Part shown: one piece after another, positions 17,824 to 25,822 of the stretch
Position numbering within the stretch: position 1 is the first letter of the stretch
Layout: each line of letters opens with the position of its first letter
Assembly: GCA_035542475.1 (NCBI GenBank)
Contig: DATKLL010000148.1
Span: 14,943 to 78,942 of the forward strand
Length of the DNA: 64,000 nt
Direction of reading: 5' to 3'
DNA from: DATKLL01 sp035542475
Lineage (GTDB): Bacteria > Desulfobacterota > Syntrophia > Syntrophales > UBA2185
Program-made: the position numbers and the translations under genes
The notes under the pieces: model-generated
What the model saw: only the letters and a program-made list of their open reading frames with translations
What the model was told of the DNA's origin: nothing
The model's database searches: none

Positions 17824-18539
17824 CCCTTTTCTCCTTTTGAAAATATTAAAAAAATAGTCCGTTGGTTTCTGATCCCAGCCCTCTCTCTCGGACGGAAAGG
17901 GGAAAGGGTTGGGTTTTTCCTATCCGATATTGCAACGGCTGAAATGTCTGTGTTCATCTGAGTCCCCTTAAAGTTTTCTAGCTGCGGCTGCTCCCTGCTG
18001 GGTGCTCTGCGGTGAAGAATAAAAAAGCCCGAACCGAAAAACATCCGGTTCGGGCTTTCTGTTTCCAGGAATCGGTGGAACCCGGTCAGCAAAGGACCCT
18101 TCAGAATGGCGTCTCACCGTAGCGCTTAAAGCTTTAGTCCGGTGAAGGAGCATATTGGTGATTCTGAATTTTGAGAGATCGTATCACACAAGTATTACAA
18201 AAGTATGACTTTTGTATGAAGATCGAATGAATTTCTGCCATCCAGTCTTCGATTTCGGGTTTATTCCCTCCCATCACGCCGGATTACTCGGTTCCTCCTC
18301 TATCCGTCAGCCGTTTTCGGGCCTTTTTTGAGGGCAGTCTGTCATACAATTTTGTCAGGTGATCATGTCATAATAAAGGAGACCAGATGAACTGGTATCC
18401 GTTTAAACCAGCTTTCACCCGGATTTTACAATTGCATAACAGCCGCGTTTTAGGATAGGAATCAATATCTCCGGTCTTTGCCCACTTGTTTGGGGAGAAA
18501 AAATAGAAACGCGGAGGAATGAGTTTGGGAGATTCATTT
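17824..18539. other. Non-coding stretch with terminator and structured segment
   Basis: No convincing gene is seen. It contains the strong stem-loop at 18021-18058. On the minus strand just upstream of that is a GC-rich segment (about 18065-18150) that can form TCACCG/CGGTGA and other short stems, which together look like a possible leader RNA. I could not match it to a riboswitch family. Confidence 0.5.
18021..18058 (-). terminator. Strong stem-loop terminator upstream of the RHH gene
   Basis: A perfect 13 bp stem (AAAGCCCGAACCG / CGGTTCGGGCTTT) with a 9-base loop is followed on the minus strand by a run of T. It lies about 200 bases before the RHH gene on that strand, so it ends an upstream transcript or attenuates the RHH gene. 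Confidence 0.75.
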
Positions 18540-19124
18540 ATGCGAGTAAACATCTTTGGCAGAGGCATGGACAGGATGCCTGATCTGGCATTCAGAATAA
18601 TTGCTTTGATGTTTAAGATAAGAGATATATTTATTCAAAAGGATAAGCTTCTGGATAAATTTGGCATCCGCCAAGGTCAGAGCGTTGTTGATTATGGATG
18701 TGGGCCGGGATCATATATCAGGAAAGCATCTGAACTCGTGGGCACTGGGGGTAGGGTCTATGCAATTGATATTCATGAACTGGCAATTGAATCTGTCAAG
18801 AAACGCATCTCAAAAGAAAATCTGCACAATGTAACCGCTCTGGCAGCCTCGAAGGAAAGATGTCCTTTGAACGATGACAGCATCGACCTTATCTATGCGT
18901 TGGATATGTTCCATATGGTTGCAAATCCTACCATATTCTTAAAAGAGCTTAACCGGATATCCAAGCCTGATGGGATCCTGTTTATAGATAACGGCCATCA
19001 GAACCGGGATAAGGCCAAGACAAAGATCAACTCCTCGGGAACTTGGGAAATTACGGAAGAGAGGCAGCGATATATGAAATGCCGGCCCATTAAAAAGAAC
19101 ATGACAAACAAGAGAACACAATAA
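18540..19124 (+). CDS. Class I SAM-dependent methyltransferase
   Basis: From ATG 18540 the protein is 194 residues. GGGAG seven bases upstream favours this over ATG 18519, whose GGAGG is too close. It has the Rossmann SAM motif VDYGCGPGSYIRKA, then GRVYAIDIHELAI and the later DLIYALDMFHMV. The N-terminal FGRGMDRMPDLAFRIIALMF is typical of a UbiE/COQ5-like small methyltransferase group in anaerobes. The substrate is unknown. Confidence 0.88.
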   Translation: MRVNIFGRGMDRMPDLAFRIIALMFKIRDIFIQKDKLLDKFGIRQGQSVVDYGCGPGSYIRKASELVGTGGRVYAIDIHELAIESVKKRISKENLHNVTALAASKERCPLNDDSIDLIYALDMFHMVANPTIFLKELNRISKPDGILFIDNGHQNRDKAKTKINSSGTWEITEERQRYMKCRPIKKNMTNKRTQ

Positions 19125-19494
19125 GTGCTTCTCCTGAAATATTTTTTTGGAATTTCCGTCCGGAGTCTAACATTTCTAAATAAAATCAATGATATGGGTG
19201 GTAACTAGAAGAGGAAATTTCCCTCTTGACTATCCATTAGCATATGAGTATTCTCTTCTTATAATTTACCCTCGTAGCTCAGTAAACCCATCAACAAAGC
19301 ACTTAATCTTCTGTAGCGTGTCGTATGATAAGGAGATTCCTGAAGGTGACAATATCATAGGCTCCAGGGGAAGTTTAATATCCCCTCGGAGCCTTCTTCA
19401 GTGAGATCTTTTGGAAAGAGTGAGATTGGCCTACAATACAAGAGCTTCTCAAGATGACCTAACTATTATGGATAAGTGAAAGGTATAGATACTT
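19125..19494. other. Gene-free stretch with a stem-loop
   Basis: No supported gene is seen. A hairpin at 19360-19393 has arms GGCTCC.GGGGA and TCCCC.GGAGCC and may terminate transcripts. Direct repeat A begins near 19403. Confidence 0.5.
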
Positions 19495-19790
19495 ATGGTA
19501 CTGGTTTTATCTAGCATTGATACTGAGAAGAAAATCCATCTGAACTCTATCGAGATACTGGCAAAAGAACTCCGCAAAGCAACAGGGGAGGTAACTCTGA
19601 TTTACACGCGCATCCTTGATGATATGCAAAAGCAGGCTCGTGTGAAGACATTTCTTCATATCTTTGTGAGTAAGAAGGTGAAGGAACTTATAGAGCATTG
19701 AGAAGCATTCTCGGTGGGTACAGGTATTTTTTTGTTTTCTTTGAAAGGGTGATGATTAAACTATCCTCACCCTCAGTTTTATTAGATTCA
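19403..19790 (+). repeat. Direct repeat A containing a DUF3562-like gene
   Basis: About 388 bases here match 21705-22089 in the same orientation at a high visible identity, for example CCTAACTATTATGGATAAGTG and TGAGAAGCATTCTCGGTG. The repeat spans the small gene and both flanks. The P-type ATPase remnant and PPK2 lie between the copies. Confidence 0.9.
19495..19701 (+). CDS. Small DUF3562-like protein, copy 1
   Basis: This 68-residue protein is mostly helical (STEILAKELRKATGE-like core, then IYTRILDDMQKQARVKTFLHIF). It resembles small DUF3562-type proteins of unknown function. A GAAAGGT stands before the ATG. A close paralogue lies at 21791-22006. The two copies differ by mostly conservative changes and both are intact, which argues that both are, or recently were, expressed. 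Confidence 0.6.
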   Translation: MVLVLSSIDTEKKIHLNSIEILAKELRKATGEVTLIYTRILDDMQKQARVKTFLHIFVSKKVKELIEH

Positions 19791-20077
19791 GGCGACTCTG
19801 ATTGCGGTTTATGGGCTGTTTATGACACCTCTCGGCTGGGGCTGGGCACTGTTCGTTTGGGGCAATGCTCTGGCTTGGTTCCTCGTGAATGACTGCGTGA
19901 AACTGCGCCTGTCGGATTTTTGATCCCACCAAAGTCAAGACACCGTCCGATTTGACGCCGCAGATCGCCAAGCGTGCCTATGAACTGTACAAGCAGTGAG
20001 GACGCCAGGACGGTCTATCAGTTCAGGACCGGGAGCAGGCGGAGCGGGAGATTAGGAAAAATGAACCCCATAAATAA
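19789..20077 (+). pseudogene. C-terminal remnant of a plasma-membrane proton-type P-ATPase
   Basis: The first frame reads QATLIAVYGLFMTPLGWGWA and VWGNALAWFLVNDCVKLRLSDF, then a stop. After a shift comes DPTKVKTPSDLTPQIAKRAY and, past another stop, DGLSVQDREQAEREIRKNEP. These match the end of bacterial plasma-membrane-type H+-ATPases: last helices, then a TPQIAKRAYELYE-like tail. Everything upstream is gone, cut at the repeat A junction. It directly precedes PPK2. Confidence 0.8.
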
Positions 20078-20119
20078 ACACACATAAATAACGCGGTTGG
20101 CACTGTCGAAAGGATGAGG

Positions 20120-21004
20120 ATGAAGATCAGTTCCAAACATTTCCAGGTCCCCGCAGGAGAAAAGGTCAAATTCAAACAATGGCCGACGTGGGTCAAGCCC
20201 TACTACATGTCGAAGGAGCACTATAAAGAAATCCTCGCTGAACACATCGAGGAACTAAGTGAGCGGCAAAGTCTGCTCTACGCTTACAATCGCTATTCGG
20301 TGCTGTTGGTTTTTCAGGGCATGGACGCAGCTGGCAAAGACGGGGCCATCAAGCACGTGATGTCTGGCGTCAATCCGCAAGGCTGCGAGGTTTTCAGTTT
20401 CAAACAGCCGCTTGCTGAAGAACTGAAGCACGATTTTCTTTGGAGCGCGATTTGCCGCCTGCCCGAACGCGGTCGGATCGGCATCTTCAACCGTTCCTAT
20501 TACGAAGAGGTATTAATCATTCGCGTGCATCCGGAGATTCTTCACGGACAAGGTCTCCCGGACGAGTTGCTGGACGAAAATACGATTTGGCAGGAGCGGT
20601 ATCGTTCCATCGTGGACTTGGAAAAGCATCTCCACCGGAACGGCACCCGGATCATCAAGTTCTTCCTTCACCTGTCGAAGGACGAGCAGCGAAAGCGATT
20701 CCTCGAGCGCATTGATGAGCCGGACAAAAACTGGAAATTCGGTCTCTCGGACATTAACGAGAGGAACTACTGGAAGCATTACATGGAGGCTTATGAGGCT
20801 TGCCTGACCGCGACAAGCACCCATCACGCGCCCTGGTACATTGTTCCTGCCGATGATAAGGGGAATGCCCGGTTGATTGTTTCTCAAATTGTCCTTGATG
20901 CGCTCAATGAACTTAAGATGGCCTATCCCAAGACCACCGCGGAACGTCGGCGGGAATTGAAATCTATCCGCAAACTGCTATTAAAACAAAACCATGACCA
21001 ATAA
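20120..21004 (+). CDS. ppk2: Polyphosphate kinase 2 family protein
   Basis: This 294-residue protein (ATG 20120; ATG 20114 is an in-frame alternative) has the PPK2 Walker A loop FQGMDAAGKDGAIKHVMSG, the segment GRIGIFNRSYYEEVLIIRVH that carries Walker B and lid residues, and KDEQRKRFLERIDEPDKNWK. PPK2 enzymes transfer phosphate between polyphosphate and nucleotides, often to make NTPs from polyphosphate. It stands alone between direct repeats and next to an ATPase remnant, so it probably arrived by transfer. It complements the polyphosphate operon downstream. Class I versus II or III is not decided here. Confidence 0.93.
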   Translation: MKISSKHFQVPAGEKVKFKQWPTWVKPYYMSKEHYKEILAEHIEELSERQSLLYAYNRYSVLLVFQGMDAAGKDGAIKHVMSGVNPQGCEVFSFKQPLAEELKHDFLWSAICRLPERGRIGIFNRSYYEEVLIIRVHPEILHGQGLPDELLDENTIWQERYRSIVDLEKHLHRNGTRIIKFFLHLSKDEQRKRFLERIDEPDKNWKFGLSDINERNYWKHYMEAYEACLTATSTHHAPWYIVPADDKGNARLIVSQIVLDALNELKMAYPKTTAERRRELKSIRKLLLKQNHDQ

Positions 21005-21026
21005 ACAACCGTCACCGATTTTTTCC

Positions 21027-21135
21027 CTATCGTGCCCTCCCGATCTCATACCCTAGCTTTATTTCCTTGTCACGGAGTTTCCGTATTGCCTTCCTGAAGT
21101 GCACATACCGCCTCTCCTCTTCGACGATGATTCTA
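21027..21135 (-). pseudogene. C-terminal fragment of an unidentified protein (repeated element)
   Basis: On the minus strand the frame CRIIVEEERRYVHFRKAIRK continues to LGYEIGRAR and stops. There is no start. A degraded second copy is at 30425-30515, and both end in ATCGG(T/G)GACGGT. That suggests the fragment belongs to a mobile or dispersed repeat. The remainder of 21136-21704 shows no clear gene; a 67-codon frame at 21574-21777 is not convincing. Confidence 0.45.
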
Positions 21136-21704
21136 CAAAACTCAGCAATTCGTCACGGGTAACATGGGTAAACTAAATCCTACTTTTTATTTTATTCTTC
21201 CTTGTCATTGTTCAATGCATATGATTCATATAAGACATCAACCTGAGGAAAACAAAAGCATTCGTGCCATGAGATGCGATGGTTACCTAAGATAGAATAC
21301 ATAATGCCAAGGACACCGACCTCAATTTATTTAAATGGGGCAGGTCATGAAAATTAAAATAATAGTAAGTATTCCCTACCATGTTACACCAATTATATTA
21401 TTATTGCCTCTAACCAATGTATGAATTAGCATTTTTATAAATAAAACATTCAAACAGAACTTCCCTATATTTTTCCAATTAGAAAGCAATGCCTTATCAA
21501 AAAAAGAAGGAAGATATGGCAAGAGTAGGTTCGGTAATAATGTCACCCACAGATCAAGACAGTCTCATAGGATGTGAAAGGCGATTCGCATGCGAAAATG
21601 AGGGATTGGATAATGTCTTTTGTTAAACAAGAAATATATCATACGCTTGCCGTAATTCGATTATTACCTGAGGCAAGAAGTGAAGCGGAAACAGCGGCTT
21701 CAAT

Positions 21705-22089
21705 GAGATATTTTGGAAAGATGGAAATTGGCCGTCGATACAAGATCCTCTCAAGAAAACCTAACTATTATGGATAAGTGGAAGGAATAGATGCTTATGG
21801 CACTGGTTTTATCTGGCAATGATAATGAGAAGAAAATTCATCTGACCTCTATTGAGATACTGGCAAAAAAACTCCGCAAAGCAACAGGGGAGATAACTCC
21901 GATTTACACGAGCGTCCTTGCTGATTTGCAAATGCAGGCTCGTGTGAAGATATTTCTGCATATCCTTGTGAGCAAGAAGGTCAAGGAACTTATAATAGGG
22001 TATTGAGAAGCATTCTCGGTGAGTACAGGTATTTTTTCTTTGCAGGAGTGATGATTAAACCATCTTCATCCTCAGTTCTATTAAGTTCA
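21705..22089 (+). repeat. Direct repeat B containing a DUF3562-like gene
   Basis: This is the second copy of the 19403-19790 block. Past 22089 the two sequences diverge at once: copy A continues into ATPase-derived DNA, while copy B continues into non-coding DNA before the Mth938-like gene. Copy B may therefore show the ancestral right flank. Confidence 0.9.
21791..22006 (+). CDS. Small DUF3562-like protein, copy 2
   Basis: This 71-residue paralogue of the gene at 19495 has the same helical core (EKKIHLTSIEILAKKLRKAT) and a slightly different C-terminus. GGAAGGA precedes the ATG. Function is unknown. The 22007-22305 interval after it has no gene. Confidence 0.6.
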   Translation: MLMALVLSGNDNEKKIHLTSIEILAKKLRKATGEITPIYTSVLADLQMQARVKIFLHILVSKKVKELIIGY

Positions 22090-22305
22090 ATGGAACTTAA
22101 GTTTATCTTTCATTGTTCGGCAGTGATCCGCTGTCAGGAATATCCCAATTTACGGCTTTAAAAATCCTTAAGACAGACTGCGAAAATCCTGCTTGATAAT
22201 GCTTTTCTTAAAGACAGAATGAATGGTAGACATCCATCCTATCAAGTCGAATCAAAAACGACGTGATGAGTAGCCGGAAGAGAGGACAACATAGGAGGAG
22301 ACGAA

Positions 22306-22668
22306 ATGAAACCTGACATCAGTGACACAGGGTTCGGTTATATAACCATCGAAGGTTCAAAGATCGAATACGATATCGTTATTCGACTGTCCGGCAAGAT
22401 AAAAAAGCGAAAGAAGAAATTATCAAAAGCTGTCTACGGAACATCACATACTATTTCACTGGAAGAGGTGAAGCACATCTATCAAGACGGTGCAGAACGA
22501 CTGATAATAGGCTCAGGCCAAGAAGGCATGGTGAGACTCTCAGAAGAGGCGGCTGATTACTTGAAGAAAAAGAAATGCAAAGTGACTCTGCAGCCAACGC
22601 CTAAAGCAATAGAATACTGGAACAAAGCAAAAGGTGCAGTCATAAGTCTTTTCCACGTCACGTGTTGA
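22306..22668 (+). CDS. Mth938-like domain protein
   Basis: This 120-residue protein has the MTH938/NDUFAF3 fold signature: a beta start (FGYITIEGSKIEYDIVI), the central RLIIGSGQEGMVRLSEEAAD, and the end VTLQPTPKAIEYWNKAKG. GGAGGAG precedes the ATG. Archaeal and bacterial members have no assigned reaction; the eukaryotic relative helps assemble respiratory complex I. It is monocistronic here. 22669-22863 after it holds no gene. Confidence 0.85.
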   Translation: MKPDISDTGFGYITIEGSKIEYDIVIRLSGKIKKRKKKLSKAVYGTSHTISLEEVKHIYQDGAERLIIGSGQEGMVRLSEEAADYLKKKKCKVTLQPTPKAIEYWNKAKGAVISLFHVTC

Positions 22669-22863
22669 TTGCCACATTTTTACCATATGCCGAATTACAT
22701 TGCGTCCAAGTACCGCCTGCGTCTGTCAGACATGTAGGAATTGGGGCCATCTAAAACCCGGTCGCAGCGGAAGGCTCGGGCGCGCACCACCACTGAATCG
22801 CACCATCAGACCATCAAGAAATATCTGACTAACCAGTTATAATTATAGCTGAACACCGAAATC

Positions 22864-24477
22864 TTATTTTTCTTCTGCTGTTTGTATGGAAAGGGTCTCG
22901 TTAAGATGTCTGATTGTTTCCTCGGATGCGAATCGCTCCCATATCTTTTTGAACCCTTCCTGGCGTTCTTTCGCTATTTCACCTTGGAGTTGGTAGATCT
23001 CACCGAGGATGAATACGACTACAGGTTCAACGAGTTTGTCCTTCCAGTCTTCGAACAGGTAGTCAATGAATTCCCTGGTGAAGACGGTATCCTGGATCTC
23101 CCCGAGACAGTCTTGCAGTTCGACGGTGTGGTCAATAAACGGAGCAAGCGCACCGTCATATGCAGGCGCCATGAATTCACACGCATAGCGGAGCCGTTTC
23201 ATCTGGATTCTCAGACGGTGAAACTCCTTAAGCTTCGGGTTTTCGAGAACGGTACGTCCCTGCTCAATGACGGAATCTAATTTATCGGTGATTATCATAG
23301 GCGCCATCTCACGAACCAGTTTTACTGCTTGCGTCGCCCGTGGACGCGCGGCCAGCGGCCCTTCAAAGAACTTGATAAGACGCCGCTCAAAACTTTCATA
23401 CCGCGGCGATTCTAGCGCATTGATAAGAGCCTTGACCGGTGTGCGGCGGTGCTTCTCAATCCAATCCTCAAAAACCTTCTTCTTTTTCCCAGGGAAGTGT
23501 TGTATCTGCTCTTTGAACCGGGATAGATTCAAAAGAAAAACATCAAGGTCGCGTACTGCTCCGAACGTTTCGCCAAGCCATTTCAATTCGCCTTCGAGGT
23601 AGGTGCCCGTGGCGTGAGGGACCGCATTGCGAAACAGACGCAGAGCTGAACGCATCCGCCGCGTTGCAACACGCGCCTGATGCACAAACTCCGTATCTAT
23701 ATCACGCTTTACACCGGGAATTTGTTCACGAAAGCGGCTAAACTGATAGTGCAGAATTTTATGAACGGTGAGGTCAAGACGGTCGTCGAGTCGAACCCTG
23801 AGTTTTTCAGGCAGCTTCTTTGAAGGAATTACAATCTTGAGACGATCAATCGCAACTTCCAGCTTCGATGCGGTTGACGGCGGATAGGGGAATTCACGGC
23901 TGAGCAGCAGCGCGAGGGACTTCAATGCCGCCTCCGAACCGTCGATGATCTCTGCCTCCATCTCCTGGAGCTGTTGTGCACGTCGTGGCTTATGGAGTCC
24001 TCGCAAAGAGAAGCAGGAAGTATCAAAGGCAAGCTCTATTTCTGCTCCCTTCGGTGTAAGGGCATGATAACGCCGACGCTCCGTGCGGATCTGAATATGT
24101 TCAAGGAGTTTTCGTGGGTAAATGACAGGATCGATAAGTTCCCTGATCTGTTTTATGTGAATCTCCGATGGGGCATCGACCGGCGCCTCGAGCGGCACTT
24201 CCGTTTCCATCCTTTTTGCGATCCCGCCTCCGATTGTCCCGATGCTCTTGATTGTATACATCGCTGCACCATCTGTTACGCGATATCGCAGCGCAAGCTT
24301 GCTCTTCATTAGGAGCCAGTCAAACGTGTCCAGATATATGTCAATGTTTCTTAATTTGTCGAGTTCCTTGATCGCGTACTTGTTTTCGCGCATTTTTGCG
24401 ACAATTGCTGACTCCGCTCCCTGACCGGTGAGAACGAGCTTTAGTTCTATCTCCACAGGTTTCTTCCCCCTGGTCAT
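22864..24477 (-). CDS. CYTH-CHAD domain protein (polyphosphate associated)
   Basis: This 537-residue protein has an N-terminal CYTH domain (about 8-210) with the EIELKL signature of triphosphate tunnel enzymes, and a C-terminal CHAD helical domain (about 235-510) with conserved His/Arg in VHQARVATRRMRSALRLFR and HRLRIQMKRLRYACEF. CHAD domains bind polyphosphate, and CYTH domains hydrolyse or bind triphosphate compounds. It is the last gene of the polyphosphate operon and overlaps the phosphoesterase stop by four bases. Whether it acts as a phosphatase or as a granule-binding protein is unknown. Confidence 0.93.
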   Translation of the reverse strand: MTRGKKPVEIELKLVLTGQGAESAIVAKMRENKYAIKELDKLRNIDIYLDTFDWLLMKSKLALRYRVTDGAAMYTIKSIGTIGGGIAKRMETEVPLEAPVDAPSEIHIKQIRELIDPVIYPRKLLEHIQIRTERRRYHALTPKGAEIELAFDTSCFSLRGLHKPRRAQQLQEMEAEIIDGSEAALKSLALLLSREFPYPPSTASKLEVAIDRLKIVIPSKKLPEKLRVRLDDRLDLTVHKILHYQFSRFREQIPGVKRDIDTEFVHQARVATRRMRSALRLFRNAVPHATGTYLEGELKWLGETFGAVRDLDVFLLNLSRFKEQIQHFPGKKKKVFEDWIEKHRRTPVKALINALESPRYESFERRLIKFFEGPLAARPRATQAVKLVREMAPMIITDKLDSVIEQGRTVLENPKLKEFHRLRIQMKRLRYACEFMAPAYDGALAPFIDHTVELQDCLGEIQDTVFTREFIDYLFEDWKDKLVEPVVVFILGEIYQLQGEIAKERQEGFKKIWERFASEETIRHLNETLSIQTAEEK

Positions 24478-25208
24478 TGCAGGAATCTCCTCTTGTTTCC
24501 CTCTGCAAAATCCTTTTGGAGCCCTTTCGGCAGGCTGGTCTTGTTGAGCGCCTCAATTGTCCGATCCCTGTCGTACATGAACCTTACGATATGTCCCCGC
24601 GGTGTGGCGCCGGTTTTGGCATCAACAAGTGCATAGGGGGGGCGCGGGTCGCCGTCGATCGGATGTCCGGTCGAGCTGCAGTTTACAACGAGGATTCCAT
24701 GGATATGCTTTACAAATGGGATATGTGTGTGCCCGCAGACGAGTATATCCGGACGAATATCTCCGAGCTTTGCTTCCAGTGCTTTCCTCGTAATGCTCGG
24801 ATAGATCGTATCGTCCATTGAAACGGGGCTGCCATGGACGACAAGAAGCCTCTGTCCACCGGCAAGTCTCAGGTCCAAGCGATCCGGCAAACCGGAAAGG
24901 TAGTGCTCTGTCTCACGGCTGATATGTTCTACGGTCCATTGAAGGATTTCTTTCTTTTTCGGTTTCATTCCTTCGGCAGCGGACTTACCCCGCTTCACCA
25001 TGTCAATCACTTTTTGATCGTAGTTGCCGATTATCGTGGGGATGCGCCGATTCTTGAGGAAACGGCAGACATCTTCCGGAAAAGGACCATATCCCGTTAT
25101 ATCGCCGGCACAGATAATCCGGCCGGCTCCGTGCACCTTTGCATCAGCAATCGCCGCCTGCAATGCGGGCATATTTCCATGTACATCGGAAATGAAAGCA
25201 ATCAGCAT
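24474..25208 (-). CDS. YfcE-like metallophosphoesterase
   Basis: This 244-residue cytoplasmic enzyme has the calcineurin-like metal motifs in order: DVHGN, GDITGYGP, GNYD, and GHTHIPF near the end, plus VVHGSP. It should hydrolyse phosphodiester or phosphomonoester bonds using two metal ions. It is sandwiched between the HD protein and CYTH-CHAD with overlapping ends, so it is likely part of the polyphosphate or nucleotide response. The natural substrate is unknown. Confidence 0.92.
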   Translation of the reverse strand: MLIAFISDVHGNMPALQAAIADAKVHGAGRIICAGDITGYGPFPEDVCRFLKNRRIPTIIGNYDQKVIDMVKRGKSAAEGMKPKKKEILQWTVEHISRETEHYLSGLPDRLDLRLAGGQRLLVVHGSPVSMDDTIYPSITRKALEAKLGDIRPDILVCGHTHIPFVKHIHGILVVNCSSTGHPIDGDPRPPYALVDAKTGATPRGHIVRFMYDRDRTIEALNKTSLPKGLQKDFAEGNKRRFLQ

Positions 25209-25822
25209 CGGTATACGATCTTTCTGTCTGTTTTTTTCAAAAGGAGCTCCTGCTTTTGACGGGACCTTTCAATTTCCAGCCGGCAGCCATCCGAACATTC
25301 GAGATGAATCGTTACCGTTTTGTCGCCGACCGTACATGATAACCGTTTGACGGTACTCGTATGGTTGCAGTCGAGGCCATCTGCGACACGAAGAATGCCC
25401 GCGAGCCACTCAACAAGCTCACGTTTACCTGGATCGAGTGACGCGAACCGACCATGTCGGGATGGGTCCGGAAGCGCCTTTGTATGATACCGGGCAATGA
25501 GGGCGCACGCAAGACGTTCCTCCTCGTCAAGACCGGGGATATCAAGTTCCCGGATCATTTCACTGCTCAACTTGTGGTGTTTTCCCGACACAACCCTTGA
25601 CCAGCCGATATCGTGCAGACGGCCGGCGATCTCAAGGAGGCGCCGCTCACCCGATTTGTACCCATGGAGTACGTGGAGCTCATCGAAGAGGGCAAGGGCG
25701 AGTGCCGTAACCTGTTCGCTGTGAGAAGGATCAGGGTCGTACGTGTGAGCCGTTTCGACGACAAATGCCATCGTTCTGTCCTTGTTTTGCGTTTGCACAT
25801 TCCGCAATCTTTCTTGCCCCAT
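25202..25822 (-). CDS. HD-domain phosphohydrolase of the polyphosphate operon
   Basis: This 206-residue protein has an HD domain with H..HD (AGRLHDIGW), a later ARYHTKALP and the final Asp in ILRVADGLD, resembling the C-terminal domain of long Ppx/GppA proteins (compare AWLHDIGQF in the neighbouring ppx). Its ATG follows the ppk1 stop directly. It may hydrolyse polyphosphate ends or (p)ppGpp-type nucleotides. This is inferred from the fold and neighbours. Confidence 0.88.
   Translation of the reverse strand: MGQERLRNVQTQNKDRTMAFVVETAHTYDPDPSHSEQVTALALALFDELHVLHGYKSGERRLLEIAGRLHDIGWSRVVSGKHHKLSSEMIRELDIPGLDEEERLACALIARYHTKALPDPSRHGRFASLDPGKRELVEWLAGILRVADGLDCNHTSTVKRLSCTVGDKTVTIHLECSDGCRLEIERSRQKQELLLKKTDRKIVYRC

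Noticed and set aside
18060..18160. Cyclic-di-GMP (GEMM) riboswitch
   Set aside because: The conserved GEMM core sequences were not found on either strand; only generic stems and a terminator are visible.
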